A stretch of DNA of 64,000 nucleotides, from positions 62,001 to 126,000 of the forward strand of contig NZ_JXQI01000060.1 in assembly GCF_000834015.1 (NCBI RefSeq), in the 5' to 3' direction. The notes under the pieces are model-generated. The model was not told the origin of the DNA. It was given only the letters and a program-made list of their open reading frames with translations, and searched no databases. Positions 25,276 through 33,073 of this stretch are shown in pieces. Numbering within the stretch: position 1 is the stretch's first letter; every line of letters begins with the position of its first letter. Source of the stretch: Prevotella pectinovora (lineage in GTDB: Bacteria; Bacteroidota; Bacteroidia; Bacteroidales; Bacteroidaceae). The position numbers and the translations under genes were made by a program.

Positions 25276-26430
25276 TCATGCTCCCATCAGCTCCGTTGCC
25301 ACTCGTCTTGCCTCGGCGTCGGTAGCGATGTAGGTGTCGTACGACGGGTTGGCATCAAACGCCACCCTTGCCATGGTCTCTTCTATGATGCGCGGCATGT
25401 CGAGGAAACCGCATTTGTCGTCAAGGAATCCGCGGTTCACTATCTCGTTGGCGGCATTCAGTATGCAAGGCATGTTGCCGCCTTTGCGCATCGCCTCGTA
25501 GGCAAGCGCCAGACAGCGGAATTTCTCCATATCCGGCTCGAAGAACTCCAGCGGATGCTCAAAGAGATTCAGTCTGTCACCATTGAGATGCAGCCTGTCG
25601 GGATATGAGAAGGCATACTGTATCGGCAGACGCATGTCGGGCACTCCAAGCTGTGCTTTCACAGCCCCGTCGACAAACTGCACCGCACTATGTACTATCG
25701 ACTGCGGATGCACGAGCACCTGAATCTTGTCTACGTCCACTCCGAAGAGCCACTTTGCCTCTATCACCTCGAAGCCCTTGTTCATCATCGAGGCGCTGTC
25801 GATGGTGATCTTCGCCCCCATCTCCCATGTGGGATGGTGCAGGGCGTCTGCCTTCGTCACCTTGGCGAGCTGTTCCTTTGAGAATGTGCGGAACGGTCCG
25901 CCGGATGCCGTGAGCAGAATTTTCTCTATTTCGTTGTCGCCCTCGCCCACGATGCTCTGGAATATCGCCGAATGCTCACTGTCCACAGGGAGTATCGGCG
26001 AGTGGTTCTCTGCCGCGAGCCTGCATATCAGTTCGCCAGCCACCACGAGCGTCTCTTTGTTGGCGAGACATATCTTCTTGTGTGCCTTTATCGCACTGAT
26101 GGTAGGGCTCAGTCCGGCGAATCCCACCATCGCCGTAAGCACCATGTCTATCGGACCGGCTGTCACGATGTCGTCGATTGCCTGTCTGCCGGCATATACA
26201 TTGATGTCGGGACAGTCGGCGAGCAGCGACTTCAGTTCCTCGTAGTGTGCCTCGTTGGCTATCACCACGGCGGCAGGATTGAACCTGCGTGCCTGTTCAG
26301 CCAGTTCCCTCACCCTGTTGTTTGCCGTGAGGCAATACACCTCGTATAGGTCGGAGTGTTCTTCTATCACCTCCAGTGCCTGCGTACCTATTGATCCTGT
26401 TGAGCCGAGTATGGCTATTTGCTTTTTCAT
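25276..26430 (-). CDS. dxr: 1-deoxy-D-xylulose 5-phosphate reductoisomerase
   Basis: Dxr makes 2-C-methyl-D-erythritol 4-phosphate in the non-mevalonate isoprenoid route. The start is at 26430, where MKKQIAILGSTGSIGTQ begins the NADPH-binding motif; the longer frame runs into rimM. Metal and substrate residues lie in VDSEHSAIFQ and TIDSASMMNKG, and the length of 384 residues is usual. The rimM stop is one base upstream of the dxr start region, so the genes are tightly coupled. Confidence 0.97.
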   Translation of the reverse strand: MKKQIAILGSTGSIGTQALEVIEEHSDLYEVYCLTANNRVRELAEQARRFNPAAVVIANEAHYEELKSLLADCPDINVYAGRQAIDDIVTAGPIDMVLTAMVGFAGLSPTISAIKAHKKICLANKETLVVAGELICRLAAENHSPILPVDSEHSAIFQSIVGEGDNEIEKILLTASGGPFRTFSKEQLAKVTKADALHHPTWEMGAKITIDSASMMNKGFEVIEAKWLFGVDVDKIQVLVHPQSIVHSAVQFVDGAVKAQLGVPDMRLPIQYAFSYPDRLHLNGDRLNLFEHPLEFFEPDMEKFRCLALAYEAMRKGGNMPCILNAANEIVNRGFLDDKCGFLDMPRIIEETMARVAFDANPSYDTYIATDAEARRVATELMGA

Positions 26431-26431
26431 A

Positions 26432-26968
26432 TCAGTTGTTGTCGTTGATGTCGATAAGACCTTCCGGAAGTTTTGCCCTGAGCAGCTTCTTCCCGGCGTC
26501 CACATCCACTATGATGTCCTCGCTTGCCGGGATGAGCGCGATGTCGCCGGCGGCGGTCTCCACCTCGAGCAGCACGTTGATGGTGCTCTCGTCGATGCCC
26601 ACCACTTTGCCTACTATGGTTCCGTCCATATTGTCATCGGCAAGGCTGAATCCCTTCAGCTCGTCCCAGGTCAGTTCGTCGTCGCCCCGGTCGGAGAGAT
26701 GTTTGGGGAAATACACCTCGCTGCCCACTATCTCGCTGGCTTCCTCCTTGGTGTCGATGTCCTCAAACTTCACGAGTGCCGTCTCGCCCGACTTGAATCT
26801 CCACTCCTCCATATAGAAGGGCACGAGGATGCCGTCGATAAGGAGCACGAGATAGTCGGCGTCGACACGGTCGAACACGTCGTCGTCGAAGAAGAGCGTC
26901 AGCTCTCCCTTCACTCCGTGCGGCTTGCCAATCTTGCCAATCTTATATACCTCTTCCTGTCTTATCAT
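26432..26968 (-). CDS. rimM: Ribosome maturation factor RimM
   Basis: RimM assists late assembly of the 30S head. The N-terminal domain begins EEVYKIGKIGKPHGVKGELTL, the family hallmark, and the C-terminal PRC-barrel contains VVGIDESTINVLLEV and ends IPASEDIIVDVD. The start overlaps the murA stop by one base and the gene ends one base before dxr, so all three are one translation-coupled unit. Confidence 0.96.
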   Translation of the reverse strand: MIRQEEVYKIGKIGKPHGVKGELTLFFDDDVFDRVDADYLVLLIDGILVPFYMEEWRFKSGETALVKFEDIDTKEEASEIVGSEVYFPKHLSDRGDDELTWDELKGFSLADDNMDGTIVGKVVGIDESTINVLLEVETAAGDIALIPASEDIIVDVDAGKKLLRAKLPEGLIDINDNN

Positions 26969-28278
26969 CAGTTTTTCACACGCTTAATGTTGGCGCCGAG
27001 AGCATTGAGGCGTGCCTCTATGTCCTCATAGCCACGGTCTATCTGGGCTATATTATCGATTCTCGACGTGCCGTTGGCGCTGAGAGCCGCTATGAGCAGC
27101 GCTATGCCGGCGCGTATGTCCGGGCTGGTCATCCTGCCGGCTTTCAGTCTCACCTTGTGGTCGTGGCCTATCACCACGGCGCGGTGTGGGTCGCAGAGTA
27201 TTATCTGTGCGCCCATGTCTATCAGCTTGTCAACGAAGAACAGTCGGCTCTCGAACATCTTCTGATGCACGAGCACGCTGCCTCTCGCCTGTGTAGCCAC
27301 CACGAGCAACACGGAGATGAGGTCTGGAGTGAGTCCGGGCCAAGGGGCGTCGGCAAGCGTCATTATCGATCCGTCGATAAACGAATCCACCTGATAGTGA
27401 GGCATATGCGGTATGTAGAGGTCGTCGCCCTCTATCAATATCTTCACTCCCAACCGGCGGAAGGCATCTGGTATGATACCGAGATTCTCCACCGACACGT
27501 TCTTTATCCTCAGTCCGTTGCCCACCATCGCCGCCATGCCGATAAAGGAGCCCACCTCTATCATGTCGGGCAATATGGTGTGGTCAGCACCATGCAGCTT
27601 GTCCACTCCCTCTATGGTGAGCAGGTTTGACGCTATGCCGCTGATTTTCGCTCCCATGGCATTGAGCATCTTGCACAGCTGCTGGATGTATGGTTCGCAG
27701 GCGGCGTTGTATATCGTCGTGGTGCCCTTGGCGAGCACGGCAGCCATCACGATGTTTGCCGTTCCCGTCACCGAAGCCTCATCAAGAAGCATATAGGTAC
27801 CCTTGAGTCTGCTTGCCTTTATCTCGAAGGTGTTGCTGCCCTCGCTGTGAACGAACTTGGCTCCCAGATTCTTGAATCCCAGGAAGTGGGTGTCGAGCCG
27901 GCGTCTGCCTATCTTGTCGCCTCCGGGCTTTGCCACCACTGCCTTGCCGAAGCGTGCGAGCAGCGGACCGATCATCAGCACGCTGCCACGGAGCGACGAG
28001 CATTTCTTCACGAACTCCTCGCTGCCGAGATAGTCGAGATTTATGTCTTTCGATTCAAAAGTGTATTCGTTCTTGCCTATGCGCTCCACGCTCACGCCGA
28101 TGTCTTTCAGCAGGAGAATCAGGTTGTTCACGTCCAGAATGTCCGGCACGTTTCTCATCACCACCTTCTCCTCTGTCAGGAGAGTGGCGCATATCACTTC
28201 GAGAGCCTCGTTCTTGGCTCCCTGCGGCGTAATCGTTCCGCTCAGCGGATGCCCGCCTTCTATGATGAAAGATTCCAT
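26968..28278 (-). CDS. murA: UDP-N-acetylglucosamine 1-carboxyvinyltransferase (Asp-type MurA)
   Basis: MurA transfers enolpyruvate to UDP-GlcNAc, the first committed step of peptidoglycan synthesis. The start at 28278 (MESFIIEGG) avoids overlap with the upstream gene. Lys22 and Asn23 of the active site are present (GAKNEA), but the loop that normally reads PGGCAIG is PGGDKIG, with Asp at about residue 121 in place of the catalytic Cys targeted by fosfomycin. Cys-to-Asp variants in other bacteria remain active and are fosfomycin insensitive. All other signatures are intact. Confidence 0.96.
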   Translation of the reverse strand: MESFIIEGGHPLSGTITPQGAKNEALEVICATLLTEEKVVMRNVPDILDVNNLILLLKDIGVSVERIGKNEYTFESKDINLDYLGSEEFVKKCSSLRGSVLMIGPLLARFGKAVVAKPGGDKIGRRRLDTHFLGFKNLGAKFVHSEGSNTFEIKASRLKGTYMLLDEASVTGTANIVMAAVLAKGTTTIYNAACEPYIQQLCKMLNAMGAKISGIASNLLTIEGVDKLHGADHTILPDMIEVGSFIGMAAMVGNGLRIKNVSVENLGIIPDAFRRLGVKILIEGDDLYIPHMPHYQVDSFIDGSIMTLADAPWPGLTPDLISVLLVVATQARGSVLVHQKMFESRLFFVDKLIDMGAQIILCDPHRAVVIGHDHKVRLKAGRMTSPDIRAGIALLIAALSANGTSRIDNIAQIDRGYEDIEARLNALGANIKRVKN

Positions 28279-28288
28279 AGTGGGTAGG

Positions 28289-28912
28289 TTAGTGGTTTTG
28301 TCTTCTTCGCTTTCCTTTCGACCCACCGCCGCTCTTCTGTTGCGGCTGCGGCAGGTTGAAGCGGGCGTTCTGCAGTTCTCTCGGGTCGAGCTGGATTATT
28401 CCGTCGGTGAAGCGGGCGATGTCGTCTACCACCTTGTCATAATTGTTGGCGCCGTGGCTCCACTGTCCGAGGTTGTGCTTCATCTGCTCTGCGGTGAGCC
28501 TTGCCAGTTCGTCGCGCTCCTTTCCCGGCTCCATCTTCTTGAGCAGTTCGAAGCTCTCGAAAAGCAGGTGGCCATAGTGTCTCACCTTGATTTTCGTCAT
28601 CGGATAAGCCAGCGGTTTCGGCTTCTCTGATATTTCCTTCGCCTTGCTCACGTCGTATGGATAGTCGATGTCGAGTTTGAAGTCGCTGATGATGGCGAGA
28701 TGGTCCCAGAGCTTGCATTTGTAGTCGGCATTGTTGCGGTTCTGAGGCAACATGCGCTCCATCACTCTCACGATCGTCTCGGCACATCTCTGGCGCTCCT
28801 CCTTGGTGGGCAGATTCACGGCGATGTCAACCATCTGCTGCACCTCCCTTCCGTATTCCGGCAGGATGAGCTTTTCTCTCTCGGTATTGTAATCCAGTCC
28901 TTTTATATTCAT
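28289..28912 (-). CDS. DUF4290 protein
   Basis: The sequence MNIKGLDYNTEREKLILPEYGREVQ and the CKLWDHLAIISDFKLDIDYPY segment identify the Bacteroidota-specific DUF4290 family, mostly helical and soluble with no known function. It ends 10 bp before murA and follows tsaB by 25 bp. Its conserved place next to murA in Bacteroidota suggests a role in growth or cell wall synthesis, but nothing in the sequence proves that. The C-terminus is Gly/Lys/Arg-rich (KSGGGSKGKRRRQ). Confidence 0.9.
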   Translation of the reverse strand: MNIKGLDYNTEREKLILPEYGREVQQMVDIAVNLPTKEERQRCAETIVRVMERMLPQNRNNADYKCKLWDHLAIISDFKLDIDYPYDVSKAKEISEKPKPLAYPMTKIKVRHYGHLLFESFELLKKMEPGKERDELARLTAEQMKHNLGQWSHGANNYDKVVDDIARFTDGIIQLDPRELQNARFNLPQPQQKSGGGSKGKRRRQNH

Positions 28913-28937
28913 CTTCTGTAAGTTATCTTGTTTTTCC

Positions 28938-29627
28938 TTAGAGGAGCTTGCGCGGTGTCTTCGCCACGAAGTCCTTCAGATAGAACGGCACGAAATATGC
29001 CACGTCTTCATATCTCTCCTCTGCTATCCTCTTCTCTGCCAGCGGGTACATGAATCTCGACAGAGGTTCGATGTCCTTTATAAGGTGGGCATTGGGATGG
29101 TTTATGGTCTCCATGCATTTCTCAGCTCCGTTGCCGAAGAAATACACGGGTCCCTTGTCGAGGAATTCCTTGTAGGTGTCGGCGTCTACGACGTCGGCCT
29201 GTACCTTCCTGACTTCCTGCAGACGGCGGTTGTATACGGCGGCATACACCTCCATACGCCTTGCGTCGATCATCGGACAGAGCAGTGCGTCCTCCTCTAT
29301 CTCATGATGCAGCAACACGGGCACCGCCATCAGTTCGAGCGTCGGTACGGCAATGAGCTTCACTCCCCTGCCGTAGCAGATGCCTTTTGCCATCGACACT
29401 CCGATGCGGAGGCCGGTGTAGGAACCGGGGCCGCAGCTCACGGCAACGGCATCAACGGGTATGGCATGACTGTCGGCGAACGACAGTCCCTCGTCTACGA
29501 ATTCTCCAAGTTTTACGGCGTGGTTAGGTCCGGAATGGTCTTCTTTCGTAAAGATGTCGGCGCCGTCCTGACTCACTGTTAGAGAGCACACGTTTGTGCT
29601 CGTTTCAATATTGATAATGCACGACAT
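28938..29627 (-). CDS. tsaB: tRNA threonylcarbamoyladenosine biosynthesis protein TsaB
   Basis: TsaB is the non-catalytic partner of TsaD in making t6A37 in ANN-decoding tRNAs. The ATG at 29627 begins MSCIINIETSTNVCSLTV; the longer frame starts upstream of the mapped promoter and is rejected. The ASKHA-fold signature SCGPGSYTGLRIGVSMAKGI is intact at about residues 65-85. The length of 229 residues is normal. It is first in the tsaB-DUF4290-murA-rimM-dxr series. Confidence 0.95.
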   Translation of the reverse strand: MSCIINIETSTNVCSLTVSQDGADIFTKEDHSGPNHAVKLGEFVDEGLSFADSHAIPVDAVAVSCGPGSYTGLRIGVSMAKGICYGRGVKLIAVPTLELMAVPVLLHHEIEEDALLCPMIDARRMEVYAAVYNRRLQEVRKVQADVVDADTYKEFLDKGPVYFFGNGAEKCMETINHPNAHLIKDIEPLSRFMYPLAEKRIAEERYEDVAYFVPFYLKDFVAKTPRKLL

Positions 29628-29640
29628 ATATAATAATGTA
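29625..29640. promoter_or_regulatory. ATATAATAATGT motif in the tsaB leader
   Basis: CATATATAATAATGTA covers the first bases of tsaB and its leader. The core ATATAATAATGT recurs at 13127-13138, 25236-25247 and 56719-56730, always in this orientation. Function unknown. Confidence 0.5.
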
Positions 29641-29656
29641 TTCGAATAACAGTTTG

Positions 29657-29687
29657 CAAAGATAGTACAATTAGCTTGCAATTCAAA
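29657..29687 (-). promoter_or_regulatory. Promoter of the tsaB-murA-dxr series
   Basis: On the minus strand TTTG (29684-29687), 19 bases, then TATCTTTG (29657-29664) give an exact consensus promoter, with transcription starting about 22 bases before the chosen tsaB ATG. Confidence 0.8.
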
Positions 29688-29747
29688 ATAATTCATCTAT
29701 TTTCACTTTTCACACTGTTCCGCACCTGTGTTCACCGCTACGAAATT

Positions 29748-29842
29748 GGGCACGGTGCTTGCCCAGTTGGGGCAACGTGCTTGCCCAACATGGGCACGGT
29801 GCTTGCCCCGGTTGGGCACATTTGCAATCCTGTCCGTGCCCA
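29748..29842. repeat. 22-bp-period GGGCACG...CTTGCCC array
   Basis: Units start at 29748, 29770, 29792 and 29814, exactly 22 bp apart; the last is degenerate. Each unit (for example GGGCACGGTGCTTGCCCA) is the reverse complement of the unit at 12948. The surrounding interval 29688-30109 otherwise contains only a hairpin at 29941 and no gene. Confidence 0.8.
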
Positions 29843-29940
29843 ATTCGGAAAAAATCACCGAAAACAGTCGCCGATTTGAACACACGACAATTTAGCCATC
29901 CACAAAAAACAGGATGACTAAAGATAATCTAAAGGGAACG

Positions 29941-29977
29941 GCCCGAACCATCCAGACAATTACCAGATGGTTCGGGT
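29941..29977. terminator. Strong hairpin downstream of the sigma/membrane-protein pair
   Basis: GCCCGAACCATC at 29941-29952 pairs with GATGGTTCGGGT at 29966-29977, a 12-bp stem. It lies about 130 bp past the end of the minus-strand gene at 30110. T-richness is poor on the minus strand, so terminator function is only likely. Confidence 0.5.
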
Positions 29978-30109
29978 CGTAAATAAAAAACTTAAATATC
30001 TATGATTCAACAACTTACACATTCAAGACCAGATGGTTGACGGTTTTTCGCATTTTTTTGTTTTTATGCAAAAATCAGCCATCAGGGCATGTCTGTAATC
30101 ATCCTTGCG

Positions 30110-30703
30110 TCAGACTGCATCACCCTTCACCTCCTTAATCTGCCTGAGGAGTCTGTTCATGCGCTTGAGGTTCTGGTAATAGTTGATGAAACCGAAAGTG
30201 AAACCGATTATCACTCCTATTATGCCGCCCCATACCGAACCGCGCACCAGCTCTGACTCATAGCCCCTTGTGAGATAATAGAAGAAGAAGAATATCCACA
30301 CGAGCAGCAACGGGATGGCATAGAGGAACCATTTCAGTTCGAAACGCTTGTATTTCACGATGCCCAGCGCCACCTCGGTGAGATTGCCCGAAATCATGTC
30401 GGCTGAAGCATAGCGCCTGAGCGAATACACCGAAGCCACGAGCGCCGATAGGAGAAACAACACGGTGAACACCAAATACCATGTGGGCATTCCGATGAGC
30501 GGCAGCAGCACCACCTGCAGCGGAATAGCCACCACCTCGAGCACGATGGCGAAGATAAGGTCCTTGCGCACCTTGTTGTAGTCGCCCTTCATCGCCCGGC
30601 GCGCCATCTTCTCGTTTACTATCTGCTGGTCTTTGAGCATCGACTTGAGTTCGCCGAACTGTGAGCGCATCTCGTCGAGTTCCATCAAAATATCTTTTTC
30701 CAT
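30110..30703 (-). CDS. Four-helix membrane protein paired with ECF sigma factor
   Basis: A helical, charged cytoplasmic N-terminus of about 45 residues (MRSQFGELKSMLKDQQIVNEKMARRAM) is followed by four membrane segments in two pairs (IFAIVLEVVAIPLQVVLLPL; WYLVFTVLFLLSALVASVYS; WFLYAIPLLLVWIFFFFYY; GGIIGVIIGFTFGFINYY). It starts 19 bp after the sigma gene. The place and topology suggest it restrains or senses for that sigma factor, though there is no zinc-finger anti-sigma motif. Function is inferred from linkage only. Confidence 0.75.
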   Translation of the reverse strand: MEKDILMELDEMRSQFGELKSMLKDQQIVNEKMARRAMKGDYNKVRKDLIFAIVLEVVAIPLQVVLLPLIGMPTWYLVFTVLFLLSALVASVYSLRRYASADMISGNLTEVALGIVKYKRFELKWFLYAIPLLLVWIFFFFYYLTRGYESELVRGSVWGGIIGVIIGFTFGFINYYQNLKRMNRLLRQIKEVKGDAV

Positions 30704-30722
30704 TTATAGCCTCCTGAATAAG

Positions 30723-31202
30723 TTAATCGTTAGACATTTTTTTGAGCTGTTCACGAATACGCACCAGTCTCACCGACACGTTTGCCGTGGATATTCCGAG
30801 CATCTTGCCGATTTCATCATAACTGATGTTCTCGAGCCACAGCAACACGATGGCACGGTCGAACGGCTGCAGCTTGCTGATGCGCCTGTGGAGCATGCCA
30901 ACCTGCGTAGTACGCTCGTCGGAGGGTTCAAAGGGGTCGACGTCCATCGTCAGCCTCACCGTGGGACGGCTTTTCTTCTTTCGTCCCATAGAGATGCAGG
31001 TGTTCAGAGCCACCCTGTAGACCCAGCCTCTCACATTGCCGTCGCGCTTCATCTGCGGCATGCCCTTCCAGAGATTTATCAGCGTCTCCTGATAGAGGTC
31101 TGCCACCTCGTCCCGGTCTTTGGAAAACATATAGCACACGGTGTAGATCGTGTCCTTGTTTTCTCGTGCCAGTTTCTCAAATTCATCTTTCCTTACATCC
31201 AT
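30723..31202 (-). CDS. ECF RNA polymerase sigma factor
   Basis: Region 2 is seen in DEVADLYQETLINLWKGMP and RGWVYRVALNTCIS; region 4 in YDEIGKMLGISTANVSVRLVRIREQL, a helix-turn-helix for -35 recognition. At 159 residues with only regions 2 and 4 it is an extracytoplasmic-function sigma factor. It is cotranscribed with the four-helix membrane protein. Its target promoters are not known; no obvious duplicate promoter upstream was found to support autoregulation. Confidence 0.93.
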   Translation of the reverse strand: MDVRKDEFEKLARENKDTIYTVCYMFSKDRDEVADLYQETLINLWKGMPQMKRDGNVRGWVYRVALNTCISMGRKKKSRPTVRLTMDVDPFEPSDERTTQVGMLHRRISKLQPFDRAIVLLWLENISYDEIGKMLGISTANVSVRLVRIREQLKKMSND

Positions 31203-31367
31203 CGCAATACTGTTTTATCGGAATATCTACTCTTAATACGCAGGAGTGGCGCGATTCACTACGCCTGGGGAGCATGTTTTTTCTTTTTTTCCCTTTTTTC
31301 TTATATGTCCAACTTTCAGAGAGGCCGTGTGTCGTCTCATCTGTTGCTGAATGTCTGTGTCGTCATA

Positions 31368-31399
31368 AGCCCCAACCGGCATAATCACCGATTGGGGCT
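31368..31399 (-). terminator. Terminator after the mannose-1-P guanylyltransferase gene
   Basis: AGCCCCAACCGG and CCGATTGGGGCT form a 12-bp stem with one mismatch. It begins 24 bp past the stop codon. Its sequence belongs to the CGGTCATTAGG/CCCCAAACGG family of intergenic repeats. Confidence 0.65.
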
Positions 31400-31422
31400 A
31401 TAATAGTCGCCGGGAACCGTCG

Positions 31423-32511
31423 TTACAGATATTCCTCGCCGTGGTCCATCCTCACCTCGTTGATGTATTTGCGCACGAGGGCTGACGAGTCTTCTTTCTT
31501 GCAGACAAGGAGCACGTTGCCCTTCTCTGCCACGATATAACCGTCGAGACCGTTGAGCACCGCCACATGGTCGTCGGGCATCTTCACGATGTTGCCATGA
31601 CATTTGTCGAGTTTCACCATGTTGCCTATCACCACATTGTCGCCCATACACTTGCTCATCGTTTCATACATGGAATGCCAGGTGCCGAGGTCCGCCCAGC
31701 CGAAAGAGGCGTTCTTGACATACACATTGGTGCCCTTTTCCAGCACGGCAGAGTCTACCGAGAGGTTGGGGTAAGCCGAATAGCGCTTGGCGATATGTGC
31801 CTGTTCTGCCTCAAGGGAATATACCGACGCCGAATCGATGACGCTCAGCACTGGCGGAAACAGGGCTTTCAGGCTGTTGCGCAACGTGGAGCAGCGGGCA
31901 ATGAAGAGTCCGGTGTTCCAATAGAACTCGCCGCTGTTCATGAACATCTCGGCAAATTCCCTCTCCGGCTTCTCCGTGTAGCTCTTCACCTTGTATATGC
32001 CGCTGGCATCGGCTTCGCCTTCAAACTGAATGTATCCATATCCCGGCTCCGGACGTGTGGGTTTCACTCCTATGGCGAGCAGACCGTCATGGGCACCCAC
32101 CCAGTCGAGACCATCGCAGACATCACGCCTGAAGGCATCGGCATCCATCACCATCTGGTCTGCCGGCACCGTGACGATCCTTGCCTTCTCATTGCGGTGG
32201 AGGATACGGTAGGTGGCCCACTCCACGCTGGGAGCGGTGTTGCGGCTGACGGGTTCGAGCAGCACATTCTCTTCGGGCAGCTCGGGAAGCTGCTCGCTCA
32301 CGAAATGTCCATACTCCTCATTGGTTGCCACGAGGATATTCTCAGGAGCGATGATATTCTTCATCCTGTCGAAGGTCTGCTGCAGGAGCGTACGTCCGGT
32401 GGAGAAGAAGTCGAGGAATTGCTTCGGAGCGTTTTCGCGGCTTGCCGGCCAGAGTCTTCTGCCCTTTCCGCCGGCAAGTATCACGCAGTAGTTATCGTTG
32501 TTGTAATTCAT
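31423..32511 (-). CDS. Mannose-1-phosphate guanylyltransferase
   Basis: The N-terminal nucleotidyltransferase motif ILAGGKGRRLWPASRENAPKQF is the GDP-mannose pyrophosphorylase signature, with VEPVSRNTAPSV-like LLEPVSRNTAPS and a later YIQFE and VKSYTEKPE. The enzyme makes GDP-mannose from GTP and mannose-1-phosphate for glycan synthesis. At 362 residues it lacks the C-terminal isomerase domain found in bifunctional ManC. No neighbouring glycan cluster is contiguous, but the window has several envelope-glycan genes. Confidence 0.93.
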   Translation of the reverse strand: MNYNNDNYCVILAGGKGRRLWPASRENAPKQFLDFFSTGRTLLQQTFDRMKNIIAPENILVATNEEYGHFVSEQLPELPEENVLLEPVSRNTAPSVEWATYRILHRNEKARIVTVPADQMVMDADAFRRDVCDGLDWVGAHDGLLAIGVKPTRPEPGYGYIQFEGEADASGIYKVKSYTEKPEREFAEMFMNSGEFYWNTGLFIARCSTLRNSLKALFPPVLSVIDSASVYSLEAEQAHIAKRYSAYPNLSVDSAVLEKGTNVYVKNASFGWADLGTWHSMYETMSKCMGDNVVIGNMVKLDKCHGNIVKMPDDHVAVLNGLDGYIVAEKGNVLLVCKKEDSSALVRKYINEVRMDHGEEYL

Positions 32512-32673
32512 ATCGCATTAAATTCAATGAATGGGTTTTATCTTTATTACGCACTAAGTTACTCATTATTGTAGAGTCCCACAACATTTTATGTTTTTTT
32601 CTCTTTTATTCGAAGTGCTTAGTAATGTTCAAAAACAATTTGGACATTACTTAAAAAGAAAAATCCGCAAAAG

Positions 32674-32705
32674 TTTGCGTATTGCAACAAAATGTATTAC
32701 CTTTG
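32674..32705 (+). promoter_or_regulatory. Promoter of tRNA-Leu
   Basis: TTTG at 32674-32677, 20 bases, then TACCTTTG at 32698-32705: an exact consensus match. The tRNA begins 12 bases later. Confidence 0.85.
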
Positions 32706-32717
32706 CACCGCATTAAA

Positions 32718-32799
32718 GCCCAGATGGCGGAATCGGTAGACGCGCTGGTCTCAAACACCAGTGGGGCAACCCGTGCCGGTTCGACCCCGGCTCTGGGTA
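32718..32799 (+). tRNA. tRNA-Leu (anticodon CAA)
   Basis: Acceptor GCCCAGA pairs with TCTGGGT, the anticodon loop CTCAAAC gives CAA, a long variable arm (GGGGCAACCC) marks a class II tRNA, and the T-arm GCCGG-TTCGACC-CCGGC is intact. The first pair is G-T. CCA is not encoded. It reads UUG leucine codons. A consensus promoter and a terminator flank it. Confidence 0.95.
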
Positions 32800-32803
32800 C
32801 TGA

Positions 32804-32834
32804 AAGGAGAGAAGCTTGCTTCTCTCCTTTTTTT
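32804..32834 (+). terminator. Terminator of tRNA-Leu
   Basis: AAGGAGAGAAGC pairs with GCTTCTCTCCTT around a short TT loop and is followed by seven T residues. Confidence 0.92.
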
Positions 32835-32868
32835 GTTGCCTCCCTTTGATTACTCATATCCTATTGAC

Positions 32869-32893
32869 ACCCGTTGGCGAATTAATTTTGTGC
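32869..32893. mobile_element. Solo end of an IS982-type element
   Basis: ACCCGTTGGCGAATTAATTTTGTGC differs only slightly from the ends of the IS982 remnant at 59897-60420 (ACCCGTTGGCGGAATTAATTT). No second end or transposase is nearby. It lies just past tRNA-Leu. The rest of 32835-33073 is gene-free. Confidence 0.55.
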
Positions 32894-32946
32894 GACACTT
32901 TTATGAGTACAAGAAGACAAAAAATTGCATAACAAAAAAAAGAGCA

Positions 32947-32992
32947 AGCGGCTTCAGAACATGTAATGTAATGTCATGATTCTGAAACCGCT
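32947..32992 (-). terminator. Hairpin downstream of the vWA gene
   Basis: AGCGG, TTCAGAA and CATG on one side pair with CATG, TTCTGAA and CCGCT on the other, with two single-base bulges. It lies about 80 bp after the stop of the minus-strand vWA gene. Confidence 0.6.
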
Positions 32993-33073
32993 GAACTAAT
33001 ATTTTCACAAAAAGCCATCAGACCGTAAATGCGGTGTTAAACTGATGACAGATTGAAGCAACTTTCCAAACGA

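Noticed and set aside
26431..26505. Longer N-terminus for Dxr
   Set aside because: It overlaps the end of rimM and precedes the NADPH-binding motif with unrelated residues.
29628..29696. Longer N-terminus for TsaB
   Set aside because: It would begin upstream of a perfect promoter and adds residues absent from the family; the ATG at 29627 fits.
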